DNA from: Achromobacter pulmonis
GTDB lineage: Bacteria > Pseudomonadota > Gammaproteobacteria > Burkholderiales > Burkholderiaceae_B
Direction: 5' to 3'
DNA: 64,000 nt
Assembly: GCF_002885955.2 (NCBI RefSeq)
Contig: NZ_POQS01000009.1
Coordinates: 193,521 to 257,520, forward strand
Below the pieces are notes generated by a model that was not told the DNA's origin, did no database searches, and worked only from the letters and a program-made list of their open reading frames with translations. The position numbers and the translations under genes are program-made. Positions 15,347 through 23,654 of this stretch are shown here, one piece after another (position 1 is the stretch's first letter; every line of letters starts with the position of its first letter).

Positions 15347-16555
15347 TTACATCCCTCCCACGAACGGCAAGGAGATCAGCGAGGTCAGCACGATCACGTT
15401 GAGGATGTCGACCAGGAACGCGCCGGTGACCGGCACCACGATGAAGGACTCCGGCGCGGGGCCGTGGCGGCGCGTGAGCGCCTGCATATTGGCGATGGCG
15501 GTGGCGGTGGCGCCCAGCGAGAAGCCGCAGAAGGCGGCCGACATGACGGCCGCTTCGTAGTCGCGCTTGAGCAGGCGGAACACCACCCAGGCCGCGTACA
15601 GCGCGCAGAACGCCGTCTGCACCACCAGCATCAGGGCCAGCGGGCCGGCCAGGCGCGCCACGCTGGACAGGTCCAGCGTCATCATGGTCATGCCCAGGAA
15701 CAGCGACAGCGAGATGGTGCCGATGATGTCGGTGACGCGGTCGTCCAGTTTCAGTCCCAGGCGCTCGCCGCCGTTGCGGATCACCACGCCCGTGGCCAGG
15801 CACCATAGGAAATTGGGCAGGCTGACCGGGGCGTCCTCGACCAGCGCGGCCAGGTAGCCGCCCACCACCAGCGCGACGAAGGCGGCCGTCAGCGACACGA
15901 TGAAGGAGCCGGCGGTGGTCGGGCCCTGGTCTTCGGTCAGGTCGGGGGCGTCATGCTTGTCGCCGGGCGCGTGGTCCAGGCTGCCGGCCAGCTTGTGGCG
16001 CCGCATGATCCATTCCGCGACCGGGCCGCCCACCACGCCGCCCAGCACCAGGCCCAGCGTGGCCGAGGTCATGGCCAGCGCCATCACGTCCTGGATGTTG
16101 TTGAAGTCGGCGAAGCGGGTGGCGTAGGCCGCGCCCGTGCCGTGCCCGCCCACCAGCGTGATGGTGCCGCCCAGCAGGCCCATCAGCGGATGCATGTCCA
16201 GCAGCCAAGCCATGCCCAGTCCCACGGCATTCTGCAGGACCAGGAACGGGATCAAGGCCAGCAGGAACGCGATCAGCCTGGGGCCGCCCTTGGCCAGCAG
16301 CTTGAGGTTGGCGGTCAGGCCGATGCAGCCGAAGAACAGCAGCAGCAGGGTGGGTTTGATGCTGGTTTCGAGCGAGACGGAGATTCCGCCCCAGGTCGAC
16401 AGCAGGTAGGCGATCACCGCGAAAAGCAGGCCGCCCACGATGGGATCGGGAATGCTGTAGCGGGCAAGAAACCCGATGCGGGTGGTGAGCACCCGTCCGA
16501 CGACGAGCACCAGGCAGCAGGCCAGGAGTGATTGAACGGGCGAAAGCGAGATCAT
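15347..16555 (-). CDS. gltS: Sodium/glutamate symporter GltS
   Basis: 402 residues, about ten predicted hydrophobic segments in two inverted repeats. Typical ESS-family features are the start ISLSPVQSLLACCLVLVVGR, the GGTITLVGGHGTGAAYA loop in the first half, and GFSLGATATAIANMQ in the second; these glycine-rich loops are re-entrant Na+/glutamate-binding elements. Length equals E. coli GltS. Cotranscribed with the downstream TAXI-type lipoprotein gene (2-bp gap). A 126-bp gap separates it from the GNAT gene upstream. Confidence 0.95.
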   Translation of the reverse strand: MISLSPVQSLLACCLVLVVGRVLTTRIGFLARYSIPDPIVGGLLFAVIAYLLSTWGGISVSLETSIKPTLLLLFFGCIGLTANLKLLAKGGPRLIAFLLALIPFLVLQNAVGLGMAWLLDMHPLMGLLGGTITLVGGHGTGAAYATRFADFNNIQDVMALAMTSATLGLVLGGVVGGPVAEWIMRRHKLAGSLDHAPGDKHDAPDLTEDQGPTTAGSFIVSLTAAFVALVVGGYLAALVEDAPVSLPNFLWCLATGVVIRNGGERLGLKLDDRVTDIIGTISLSLFLGMTMMTLDLSSVARLAGPLALMLVVQTAFCALYAAWVVFRLLKRDYEAAVMSAAFCGFSLGATATAIANMQALTRRHGPAPESFIVVPVTGAFLVDILNVIVLTSLISLPFVGGM

Positions 16556-16681
16556 AGATACCTTTGCGCCCTGTCGGGGCGCAGTTAGATTTCCGGCTTC
16601 GGGAACCCTGCCGCCTCACACACGTGCGGCTTATGTTACGTCCGCGGCGGCAACGTTGTACATGGGGGGACGGAAGCGGCG

Positions 16682-17194
16682 CTACAGCGGCAGCGCGCGG
16701 GACATGTAAAGCGCTTGCGGGCCGTAGCCGGCAAGCTTTTCGGCCAGGCCGGCCGCGGCGACGTCCATCGGCGCGTAGCCGTGGCGCCGCCAATAGCCGG
16801 TCGCCGATTCCAGCGATACCAGGCTGGCCCGGCGCAGGCCAGCCTGCCCGGCGGCCGCCGCGGCGGCGCGCAGCAGCGCCTGGCCGACTCCCAGGCCCTG
16901 GGCCTGCGGCACCACCGCGCAATCATGCAGGAACCAGTGATCGGCCTTCGACGGCAGCGCTGTCAGCGCGACGTCGAGGGCCGGCGGCAGGCCCGCGTCC
17001 CAGGGATAGGAGATCAGATAGCCCAGGAGGTCGCCGCCTTCGGCGCGCGCGACCCAGCAGTGGGCAGGCGCGAGCGCCAGGCGGTTGAGGAAGAACGCCG
17101 CGCTCTCCAGCAGGAAATCGGGATAGGCCAGGGTCTGGGCGGCGAGGATGCCGTCCACGTCGCCGGCAAGCATGGGCCTGACTCGGTATTGCAT
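16682..17194 (-). CDS. GNAT-family N-acetyltransferase
   Basis: 170 residues from ATG 17194 (MQYRVRPMLAGDVDGI), which fits the usual GNAT start; longer in-frame extensions upstream run across the lgmA promoter region and are not convincing. The acetyl-CoA loop is seen as VVPQAQGLGVGQALLRAAAAAA, followed by the SLESATGYWRRHGYAPMD signature where the Tyr is the usual general acid. The acceptor substrate is unknown. It is divergent from the lipid A modification cluster. Confidence 0.88.
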   Translation of the reverse strand: MQYRVRPMLAGDVDGILAAQTLAYPDFLLESAAFFLNRLALAPAHCWVARAEGGDLLGYLISYPWDAGLPPALDVALTALPSKADHWFLHDCAVVPQAQGLGVGQALLRAAAAAAGQAGLRRASLVSLESATGYWRRHGYAPMDVAAAGLAEKLAGYGPQALYMSRALPL

Positions 17195-17263
17195 GACTAA
17201 CGGGAAAAACTGGAATCGGGCGCATTGTAGCGATGCCAACCTGTCCCCGCTTTGCTTGCGGCA

Positions 17264-17273
17264 TTTCATGAAA
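17264..17273. promoter_or_regulatory. TTTC/GAAA palindrome upstream of the lipid A modification genes
   Basis: TTTCATGAAA is a perfect 10-bp palindrome (ATTTC at 17263-17267, GAAAAT at 17270-17275), 63 bp before the GT2 start. A possible -10 CATAGT lies at 17304-17309. BvgA of Bordetella binds inverted TTTC-type heptads, and the homologous lgm locus is BvgAS-activated, so this is a candidate activator site. The match is short and the assignment is inferred. Confidence 0.35.
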
Positions 17274-17335
17274 ATTCGACGAGCCCCTGCGCATACTGCC
17301 CGCCATAGTGTCCTGCAATCCGAGTTCAGCATTCC

Positions 17336-18388
17336 ATGCATATCCAATTCCGGTCCGATCCCATAGCCGCCCAGGTGCTGGCCAAATCGTTTCCCGTGGA
17401 AGCGTTCTGGTCGACGCAGGCGGCCAACGTGCCGTACGACACCTGCGTGACCTGCGTCATCCCCTGCCTGAATGAATGCGACAACCTGCGGGTGCTGCTG
17501 CCCCTGCTGCGCAGCCGCCTCACGGCGCTGTGCTCCAGCTGGGAAGTGATCGTGGCCGACGACGGCAGCACCGACGGCACCGAGGCGCTGATGGCGCAAT
17601 GGACCGAGCACGCCGGCTTTCGCTACGTGCAGCTGTCGCGCAATTTCGGCAAGGAGGCCGCGCTCAGCGCCGGCCTCGAGGCCGCCGCCGGCAATGTGGT
17701 GATCTGCCTGGACGCCGACCTGCAGCATCCGCCGGCCCTGATCGAGCAGATGCTGGCGCGCTGGGCCGCTGGCGCCGAAATGGTCTATGCCGTGCGCGAA
17801 AGCCGCGCCGACGAATCCTGGCTCAAGCGCTGCGGCGCGCGCTGGTTCTACAAGCTGCTCAGCGGCGCGCGCGGCGTGGACGTGCCGCCGCATGCCGGCG
17901 ATTTCCGGCTAATGGACCGTAGCGTGGTGGACGCGCTCAACGCGCTGCCCGAACGCACGCGCTTCATGAAGGGCCTGTACGCCTGGGTCGGCTTCAAGGG
18001 CGAGGCGCTGGCCTATACACCCGACGAACGCATGCACGGCGACAGCCGCTTCAGCGGCATGCGCCTGTTCCGCCTGGCGCTGGACGGGCTTACCGCCTTC
18101 ACCACCTGGCCGCTGCGCCTGGTGAGCCTGGTGGGCGTGGCGTTCGCCCTGATGGCGCTGGCCTACGCGGCCTATCTCGTGGCCGACTACCTGCTGTCCG
18201 GCAATCCGGTATCGGGCTGGACCACCATCGTCACCGCCGTGCTGTTCTTCGCCGGCGTGAACCTGATTTCCCTGGGCGTGGTGGGCGAGTACGTCGCCCG
18301 CATCTTCGACGAGGTCAAGGGCCGCCCCTTGTTCGTGGTGCGCCGCCGCCAGGGCCGCACCTGCCATCCGGACCAGGACCCGCACTGA
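17336..18388 (+). CDS. lgmA: GT2 polyprenyl-phosphate glycosyltransferase (ArnC/LgmA-like)
   Basis: 350 residues: a GT-A glycosyltransferase domain (VTCVIPCLNECDNLRVLLP; VIVADDGSTDGT; the D-x-D region CLDADLQHPPALIEQML; HGDSRFSGMRLFRL) followed by two C-terminal membrane helices (about 260-330). This is the ArnC/GtrB/DPM1 architecture that loads a sugar onto undecaprenyl phosphate on the cytoplasmic face. In the Bordetella lgm pathway this would be an N-acetylglucosamine or glucosamine carrier for lipid A phosphate modification. About 40 residues precede the GT domain and no clear ribosome-binding site precedes ATG 17336, so the start is uncertain. The next gene begins 1 bp after the stop. 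Confidence 0.85.
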   Translation: MHIQFRSDPIAAQVLAKSFPVEAFWSTQAANVPYDTCVTCVIPCLNECDNLRVLLPLLRSRLTALCSSWEVIVADDGSTDGTEALMAQWTEHAGFRYVQLSRNFGKEAALSAGLEAAAGNVVICLDADLQHPPALIEQMLARWAAGAEMVYAVRESRADESWLKRCGARWFYKLLSGARGVDVPPHAGDFRLMDRSVVDALNALPERTRFMKGLYAWVGFKGEALAYTPDERMHGDSRFSGMRLFRLALDGLTAFTTWPLRLVSLVGVAFALMALAYAAYLVADYLLSGNPVSGWTTIVTAVLFFAGVNLISLGVVGEYVARIFDEVKGRPLFVVRRRQGRTCHPDQDPH

Positions 18389-18389
18389 C

Positions 18390-19979
18390 ATGTCCGCCAT
18401 GACGCAACCGGGGCGTTCCAACTGGACCCCGCCGGCAGGACGCTTCCTGCTCGCCGTCGGCGCCTGGCTGGCGTGGCTGGCCTGGCTCAGGCCCCTGACG
18501 CTGCCCGACGAAGGCCGCTACGCCGGCGTCGCCTGGGACATGCTGCGCAGCGGCTCGCATGCCGTGCCGCTGCTGGACGGCATGCCGTACTTCCACAAGC
18601 CGCCGCTCTATTACTGGCTGACCGAGCTGTCCTTTTCCGTCTTCGGCGTGCATCCGTGGGCGGCGCGGGTGCCGTCCTGGCTGGCGGCCTGGGCCACGGC
18701 GGCGGCGCTGTACGGTTTCGTGCGCCGCTACCGCGACGCGGCGGCCGCCACGCTGACCGTGCTGATCCTCGCCACCATGCCGTTCTTCTACGGCGGGGCG
18801 CAGTTCGCCAACCTGGACATGCTGGTCGCCGGCATGATCGCGCTATGCCTGCTGGCCGCGGCCGACGCGGTGCTGCGCGCCGAGCGCGGCCAGGCCTGGC
18901 GCCGGATGTCGCTGGCCGCCGCCGCGCTGGCGGCGCTGGCGGTGCTGGCCAAGGGCCTGATCGGCGTGGTGCTGCCGGGCGCGATCCTGTTTCTCTGGCT
19001 GGCGTGGAGGCGGTACTGGCGCGGCCTGGCCGTGCTGCTGTGGCCGCCGTCGATACTGCTTTTCATCGCGCTGGCCGCGCCGTGGTTCGTGCTGATGCAG
19101 CTGCGCTATCCCGGCTTCTACGATTACTTCTTCGTCTACCAGCATTTCCAGCGCTTCGCCGCCGGCGGCTTCAACAACGCCCAGCCATTCTGGTTCTATC
19201 TGCCGGTGGTCGCCGGGCTGAGCCTGCCCTGGTCCTTGTGGGGCGGCGCCATCCTGCGCAAGTCGTTCTGGGCCGACGGCCCGGCGCGCGACCTGAGGCG
19301 CTTCGCGCTGTTGTGGCTGGGCGTCGTGATCGTGTTTTTCTCGCTGCCGCATTCCAAGCTGGTGGGCTACGTGCTGCCGGTGCTGGCGCCGCTGGCCTTT
19401 TTGCTGTCGGAAGCCATTCTGGCGGCCTGGCGCCGCGAGACCGAGCCCGTCACGCAGCGTCTGGTCCGCCTGAGCGCGGCCGTGGCCGCCGGCATCTGCG
19501 TCATCGCGGTGGGCATCGCCGCGCACAATGCGCGCGGCAGCGCCAGCCCGCTGGCCAAGGTGGTGCGCGAGCAGGCCAGGCCGGGCGACACCTTCGTGTC
19601 CCTGCACTCCTATCCGTTCGACCTGGCCTTGTACGCCCGGGCGCCGCGGCCGATGTGGGTGGTGGACGACTGGCTCAATCCCGAGGTGCCGGTGCGCGAC
19701 AACTGGCGCAAGGAACTGTACGACGCCGCCAAGTTCGATCCGCAGACCGGCGAGCAGGTATTGCTTGGCGCGGCCGAATTCAACCAGCGGCTGTGCCGCG
19801 CGCCGGATGGAGCGCGCTACTGGGTATGGGGCACCGCGTCGGACAATCAGGCCTATCTGCCGCTGCAAGGCCTGGCGCCCGCGGTCACCAGCGCGAAGTA
19901 CATGATGTGGCGGGTGGAAGTGGACGCGGCCCTCAGGCAGCGGGTCTGTGGCGGAATGCCCAGAGCCGGCCTGCAATAA
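18390..19979 (+). CDS. lgmB: ArnT-like lipid A glycosyltransferase (glucosamine transferase, LgmB)
   Basis: 529 residues, GT39/ArnT family: first helix followed by the periplasmic loop LPDEGRYAGVAWDML with the catalytic acidic residues, then FHKPPLYYWLTELSFSVFG. About a dozen hydrophobic segments are followed by a C-terminal periplasmic domain (about 400-529). The ArnT orthologue of B. pertussis adds glucosamine to both lipid A phosphates under BvgAS control; the context here (ArnC-like gene upstream, deacetylase and GtrA downstream) fits that role. It should act at the periplasmic face using a lipid-linked sugar. Its 3' end overlaps the convergent GtrA gene by 47 bp. Confidence 0.9.
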   Translation: MSAMTQPGRSNWTPPAGRFLLAVGAWLAWLAWLRPLTLPDEGRYAGVAWDMLRSGSHAVPLLDGMPYFHKPPLYYWLTELSFSVFGVHPWAARVPSWLAAWATAAALYGFVRRYRDAAAATLTVLILATMPFFYGGAQFANLDMLVAGMIALCLLAAADAVLRAERGQAWRRMSLAAAALAALAVLAKGLIGVVLPGAILFLWLAWRRYWRGLAVLLWPPSILLFIALAAPWFVLMQLRYPGFYDYFFVYQHFQRFAAGGFNNAQPFWFYLPVVAGLSLPWSLWGGAILRKSFWADGPARDLRRFALLWLGVVIVFFSLPHSKLVGYVLPVLAPLAFLLSEAILAAWRRETEPVTQRLVRLSAAVAAGICVIAVGIAAHNARGSASPLAKVVREQARPGDTFVSLHSYPFDLALYARAPRPMWVVDDWLNPEVPVRDNWRKELYDAAKFDPQTGEQVLLGAAEFNQRLCRAPDGARYWVWGTASDNQAYLPLQGLAPAVTSAKYMMWRVEVDAALRQRVCGGMPRAGLQ

Positions 19980-20328
19980 AGGTCGCGACGGCAAGCCCGG
20001 CCAGTATCAGGGCGAGCAGGACATCGTAGCGGATGGCCGTGCTGTGCAGCAGCCACGCGTAAGCGGCTTCGTTGATGGCGAAGCCGGCGGCTGACACGAG
20101 AAAGAAACGGCGCGCTGCTACTGTCCAGGGAATAGTCGAATGTCGGAACGTCAGACGATAGTGGCCCAGGAAGGAAACCACGAAGGCGATCAGCCAGCCG
20201 ATCAGGTTGGCGGCCAGCGGCGGCATCCCGAAGGCCTCCACGCAGCCCACGGCGACAGCCCAATGGGTGGCGGCGGCGGCGCATCCGACGGCAATGAAGG
20301 TGCTTACTTGTTGCAGCAGGGCGCGCAT
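19933..20328 (-). CDS. GtrA-family small membrane protein
   Basis: 131 residues from ATG 20328, four hydrophobic helices (about 8-30, 38-56, 72-92, 98-118), and the family pattern GWLIAFVVSFLGHYRLTF between helices 2 and 3. GtrA proteins are proposed flippases for polyprenyl-phosphate sugars. It sits inside the lipid A modification cluster but on the opposite strand, convergent with lgmB (47-bp overlap) and divergent from the deacetylase gene (36-bp gap). It is one of lgmC/lgmD of the B. pertussis locus, but I cannot say which from memory. Confidence 0.85.
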   Translation of the reverse strand: MRALLQQVSTFIAVGCAAAATHWAVAVGCVEAFGMPPLAANLIGWLIAFVVSFLGHYRLTFRHSTIPWTVAARRFFLVSAAGFAINEAAYAWLLHSTAIRYDVLLALILAGLAVATFIAGRLWAFRHRPAA

Positions 20329-20364
20329 GGAAAGCGTGGCGAAATGGAAGTAAGGGGTATTGCG

Positions 20365-21177
20365 ATGAGCAAACGTATCGTGGTCTGCGGGGACGATTTT
20401 GGCATGAATGCCGATATCGATGAAGGCATGATCGAACTGGCCGGCATGGGCCGCCTGAGCGCGGTCAGCTGCCTGTCGCAAGGGCCGTCGTTCGCCGCCC
20501 ACGTGCGGCGGCTCGCGCCGCTGGACGTGGACGTCGGCCTGCACGTGAACTTCACCGAACAACTCGACCCGAACGCCGAAGCGCTGCCCGCGCTGGGCCG
20601 CCTGATCCTCAACGCCTACGCCGGACGCCTGGACGCCGCCTGGATCGACGCCCGCCTGCAGCGCCAGTTCGACGCCTTCGAGGCCGCCACCGGCCGCGCG
20701 CCCGATTACGTCGACGGCCATCAGCACGTGCACCAGCTGCCGGGCATCCGCGCGCGCCTGTTGCTGCTGCTCAAGCGCCGCTATGGCGAGAACCGGCCGT
20801 GGCTGCGTCAGACCGCGCCCGGCATGCAAAGCGGCATCCCGCTGCGTGAAGCGTTCAAGGCCCGCATCATCGGCGCGCTGGGCGCGGCCGCGCTGGCGCG
20901 CGAGGCGCGCGCCGACGGCCTGCGCACCAATCGCCGGCTGCTGGGCGTCTACGGCTTCGAAGGCGGCAAGCGGCACTACGCCGGCCTGCTACAGAACTGG
21001 CTGTTCAACGCGCGCGACTGCGACCTGCTGATGTGCCATCCGGCCGCGGCCAGCCAGGACGGCTGCGCCATGTCGCGCCAGCGCCGCGCCGAATTCGATG
21101 TGCTGGCCAGCCCCAAGCTGGGTGATTGGCTCAACGTCAACGGCGTGCATATTTCGCGGTTGCCGGCTGGGGCGTGA
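20365..21177 (+). CDS. YdjC/ChbG-family deacetylase of the lipid A modification cluster
   Basis: 270 residues from ATG 20365 (AAGGGG 10-15 bp upstream). The catalytic and metal motifs of YdjC carbohydrate deacetylases are visible: VVCGDDFGMNADIDEGMIEL at the N-terminus and YVDGHQHVHQLPGIRARLL (metal-binding His pair). LMCHPAAASQDGC lies near the C-terminus. In this context it would remove the acetyl group from lipid-linked N-acetylglucosamine so that glucosamine is transferred to lipid A. The specific step is inferred from gene neighbourhood. Probably lgmC or lgmD by B. pertussis nomenclature. Confidence 0.88.
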   Translation: MSKRIVVCGDDFGMNADIDEGMIELAGMGRLSAVSCLSQGPSFAAHVRRLAPLDVDVGLHVNFTEQLDPNAEALPALGRLILNAYAGRLDAAWIDARLQRQFDAFEAATGRAPDYVDGHQHVHQLPGIRARLLLLLKRRYGENRPWLRQTAPGMQSGIPLREAFKARIIGALGAAALAREARADGLRTNRRLLGVYGFEGGKRHYAGLLQNWLFNARDCDLLMCHPAAASQDGCAMSRQRRAEFDVLASPKLGDWLNVNGVHISRLPAGA

Positions 21178-21256
21178 TGGCTGCAGCGCGCAAATTCCTT
21201 GGCAAGAACACGAATATCGAGCGCGCGAAACCCATCACGCCCCACAAAGAAAAAAC

Positions 21257-22120
21257 CTACTCACTAGTCAGGCTCTGCAGCAGCCACGCCCCGGCCGGCC
21301 CCAGCGCCCGGCGCCGCGACCAGACCGCATCGACCCGGATGTGGCGCGGCCAGCCCGGCGCCTTCAGCTCGGTCAGCTGGTCCTGCCCGAACCGCTGGAT
21401 CATCCAGCGCGGCAGCTCGGTCCAGCCGAAACCCCGGCTGGCCATTTCCAGAAGCATCAGATAACCCGGCGCCGACCAGGTCGAATAGGCCGGCTCGGTG
21501 TCCTTGTCGCCCAGCTCGAAGGTGCTCAGGCGCAGCGCGCGCTCGGACTTCAGCTGGTCTTCGGTGACGCTGGGCAGCTTGGCCAGCGGATGGTTGCGGC
21601 CCACGCACAGCACGATCTCCGACAGTTCCGCCAGCGTGGCGTGGGCCACGTCGGGCGGATAGGTATCCTGCGCGGCCATCAGGCCCAGGTGCGCGCGCCC
21701 CTGCTGCACCAGGGCCACCACGTCCTCGTATTCCGCGATCAGGCATTCGAAGCGCAGCGCCGGATAGCGCTGGTCGATCTGGCTGAGCATGGTCTCGAAG
21801 GTTTCCGACTGGAACGTATCGGACAGCACCAGGGTGAGCCGGGGCTCCAGGCCCTCGGCCAGCTGGCTGGCGCTGCGGTTCAGGCGATCGTTGGCGGCCA
21901 GCACCTGCAAGGCCTGCCCCAGCAGCACCTGGCCTGCCTCGGTCAGGGTGGGCTGGCGCTGGCTGCGGTCGAACAGGGCCACGTTCAGGTCCACCTCCAG
22001 GTTGGCGATGGTTTCGCTGATGGTGCTCTGGCTTTTGCCCAGCTTGCGGGCCGCGGCGGAAAACGTGCCTTCCGAGGCGACCTGGGCGAAAGCGGCCAGG
22101 GATTCCAGTGAATGGCGCAT
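21257..22120 (-). CDS. LysR-family regulator divergent from a PACE exporter
   Basis: 287 residues from ATG 22120 (MRHSLESLAAFAQVASEG); an ATG 45 bp upstream adds an atypical N-terminus. The winged helix-turn-helix is SAAARKLGKSQSTISETIANLEVDL, and a LysR effector domain follows (TLVLSDTFQSETFETML ...). It is divergently transcribed from the PACE transporter gene, the same arrangement as AceR/AceI in Acinetobacter, so it probably controls that exporter. The 110-bp intergenic region holds inverted and direct repeats. Effector unknown. Confidence 0.9.
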   Translation of the reverse strand: MRHSLESLAAFAQVASEGTFSAAARKLGKSQSTISETIANLEVDLNVALFDRSQRQPTLTEAGQVLLGQALQVLAANDRLNRSASQLAEGLEPRLTLVLSDTFQSETFETMLSQIDQRYPALRFECLIAEYEDVVALVQQGRAHLGLMAAQDTYPPDVAHATLAELSEIVLCVGRNHPLAKLPSVTEDQLKSERALRLSTFELGDKDTEPAYSTWSAPGYLMLLEMASRGFGWTELPRWMIQRFGQDQLTELKAPGWPRHIRVDAVWSRRRALGPAGAWLLQSLTSE

Positions 22121-22141
22121 GGGATGTCCGGCAAAATGGAT

Positions 22142-22189
22142 ATCGGTTTTTCCGATGAAAACCATCTTTATCGTACCGGAAATATCGTA
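22142..22189. promoter_or_regulatory. Repeats between LysR and PACE genes (candidate operator)
   Basis: An inverted repeat ATCGG-TTTTT-CCGAT occupies 22142-22156. A direct repeat TATCGTA occurs at 22169-22175 and 22183-22189, 14 bp apart start to start. Divergent LysR-controlled pairs normally carry their operator here. Binding is inferred. Confidence 0.4.
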
Positions 22190-22230
22190 GAAAATCCCTT
22201 CCGTTCTGTAGTAACGACCTCAGGTGGGTC

Positions 22231-22704
22231 ATGACGCAAGCCAAGAAATCCCTCAAAGAACGCTTTTTCCACGCCTTTCTGTTCGAAGTCCTGGCCATTG
22301 GCCTGTGCGCGCCGGCGGCCGCCTGGGCCATGGGCAAATCCCTGTTCGAGATGGGCGTGCTGACGGCCGTGATCGCCTGGATCGCGCTGGTCTGGAACAT
22401 GATCTACAACGCTGGATTCGACCGAGTCGAGAACCACTACGGCTGGACCCGCAACCTGCGGGTCCGGGTGCTGCACGCCTGCGGCTTCGAGATCGGCCTG
22501 ATCCTGATCGTGATCCCGCTGGCCGCCTGGTGGCTGAGCATCAGCCTGTGGCAGGCCTTCGTGCTCGACATCGCGCTGGTGCTGTTCTATCTGCCGTACG
22601 GTTTTCTGTACAACCTGGCCTACGACCGCTCGCGTCCCTACGTCATGAAATGGCTGAGCCGCAACGAGCCGGCCGCGGTCGCGCGCCAGACGCCCTGCGC
22701 GTAA
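22231..22704 (+). CDS. PACE-family efflux transporter (AceI-like)
   Basis: 157 residues made of two bacterial transmembrane pair domains. Each begins with the same signature: ERFFHAFLFEVLAIGLCAP (residues 10-28) and RVRVLHACGFEIGLILIVIP (about 79-98), each with the conserved in-membrane Glu. Each ends with an aromatic-rich WNMIYNAGFDR or LYNLAYDRS motif. Four membrane helices result. PACE proteins export chlorhexidine and other biocides, with short-chain diamines as probable native substrates. The divergent LysR gene is the likely regulator. Confidence 0.93.
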   Translation: MTQAKKSLKERFFHAFLFEVLAIGLCAPAAAWAMGKSLFEMGVLTAVIAWIALVWNMIYNAGFDRVENHYGWTRNLRVRVLHACGFEIGLILIVIPLAAWWLSISLWQAFVLDIALVLFYLPYGFLYNLAYDRSRPYVMKWLSRNEPAAVARQTPCA

Positions 22705-22720
22705 GCGCGCCGGCGCGGCT

Positions 22721-23608
22721 TCAGCCCGCGCGGCTGCGGTAGGCGCGGCTGGCGTCGCGCATGAAACTGCCGACGGCGGTCTCGTACTGCGCGCCGCTGC
22801 GGAAGGCGCCCGAATGCGAGGCGCCTTCGATCTTCACCAGGCGCTTGAGGTCCGGCGCCACGTTGCGCGCGGCGGCGTAGAGCTCGTCGCTCATCGTATG
22901 CGGTACGACGCGGTCGGCGGTGCCGTGCATGAACAGCATGGGCGTGTGCAGGCTGGCCAGTTTCTCCACCGAATCGAAGGGCTGGGTGACCAGCAGGCCG
23001 GCGCCCGGCATCTTGCCCCAGCGCAGCGTGGCCAGCATCGCGCCGATGCTGGTGAAGCTGGATTCCACGATCAGGCCGGCGAAGTCCGGCTGTTCCGGAC
23101 GCGCGGCCAGGTCGATGGCGATCGCGCCGCCCAGACTGTGGCCATAGATGAAGCGGCGCGCCGGGTCCGGCTGCAGCCGGGCCAATTCCTTGAGACCCGC
23201 GATGGCGTCTTCCTGGGCGGTGCGCTCGGAAGGCAGCAACGCGGTCGAGGCCCCGAAGCCGCGGTAGTCGATGGCCAGTACGGAATAGCCCATGCGCGTC
23301 CAGCCCTCGATGCGAAAGGCGCTGCCGTTCAGATTCCAGCGCGCGCCATGCAGGTACAGCACGGTGGGGGCGTCGGCCCGCGGGCTCTGCCAGTACCAGG
23401 CGCGCACGTGATCGCCGCCGGCCAGCGGCAGGTCATATACCTGGGTGCCGGCGGCCGGCTCGCGCCACCAGGTCTGGGGTTCGGCCTGGGGCGAGAAAAT
23501 CGTCTGGCGTTGCCAGGAGTCGAGCTGGGTGCAGCCTACCACGCCGGCGCCCGTGAGCAGGGCGGCGGCCAGCAGTCGGCGCAGGGCGGGGCGGGATAGT
23601 GCGGGCAT
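22721..23608 (-). CDS. Alpha/beta hydrolase, predicted lipoprotein
   Basis: 295 residues from ATG 23608, starting with a signal peptide and a possible lipobox (GVVGC, Cys26). The alpha/beta hydrolase core shows VLYLHGARWNLNGSAFRI (oxyanion region), YRGFGAS, the nucleophile elbow YGHSLGGAIAIDLA, the Asp region FMHGTADRVVP and a late His in GASHSGAF, so the Ser-Asp-His triad is complete. It resembles FrsA/BAAT-like or YfhR-type hydrolases. The substrate is unknown. It is convergent with the PACE gene. Confidence 0.85.
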   Translation of the reverse strand: MPALSRPALRRLLAAALLTGAGVVGCTQLDSWQRQTIFSPQAEPQTWWREPAAGTQVYDLPLAGGDHVRAWYWQSPRADAPTVLYLHGARWNLNGSAFRIEGWTRMGYSVLAIDYRGFGASTALLPSERTAQEDAIAGLKELARLQPDPARRFIYGHSLGGAIAIDLAARPEQPDFAGLIVESSFTSIGAMLATLRWGKMPGAGLLVTQPFDSVEKLASLHTPMLFMHGTADRVVPHTMSDELYAAARNVAPDLKRLVKIEGASHSGAFRSGAQYETAVGSFMRDASRAYRSRAG

Positions 23609-23654
23609 GAACGATATGACCCGGGCAGGGCGGCGGGGTTCCGGCATCAGCATA

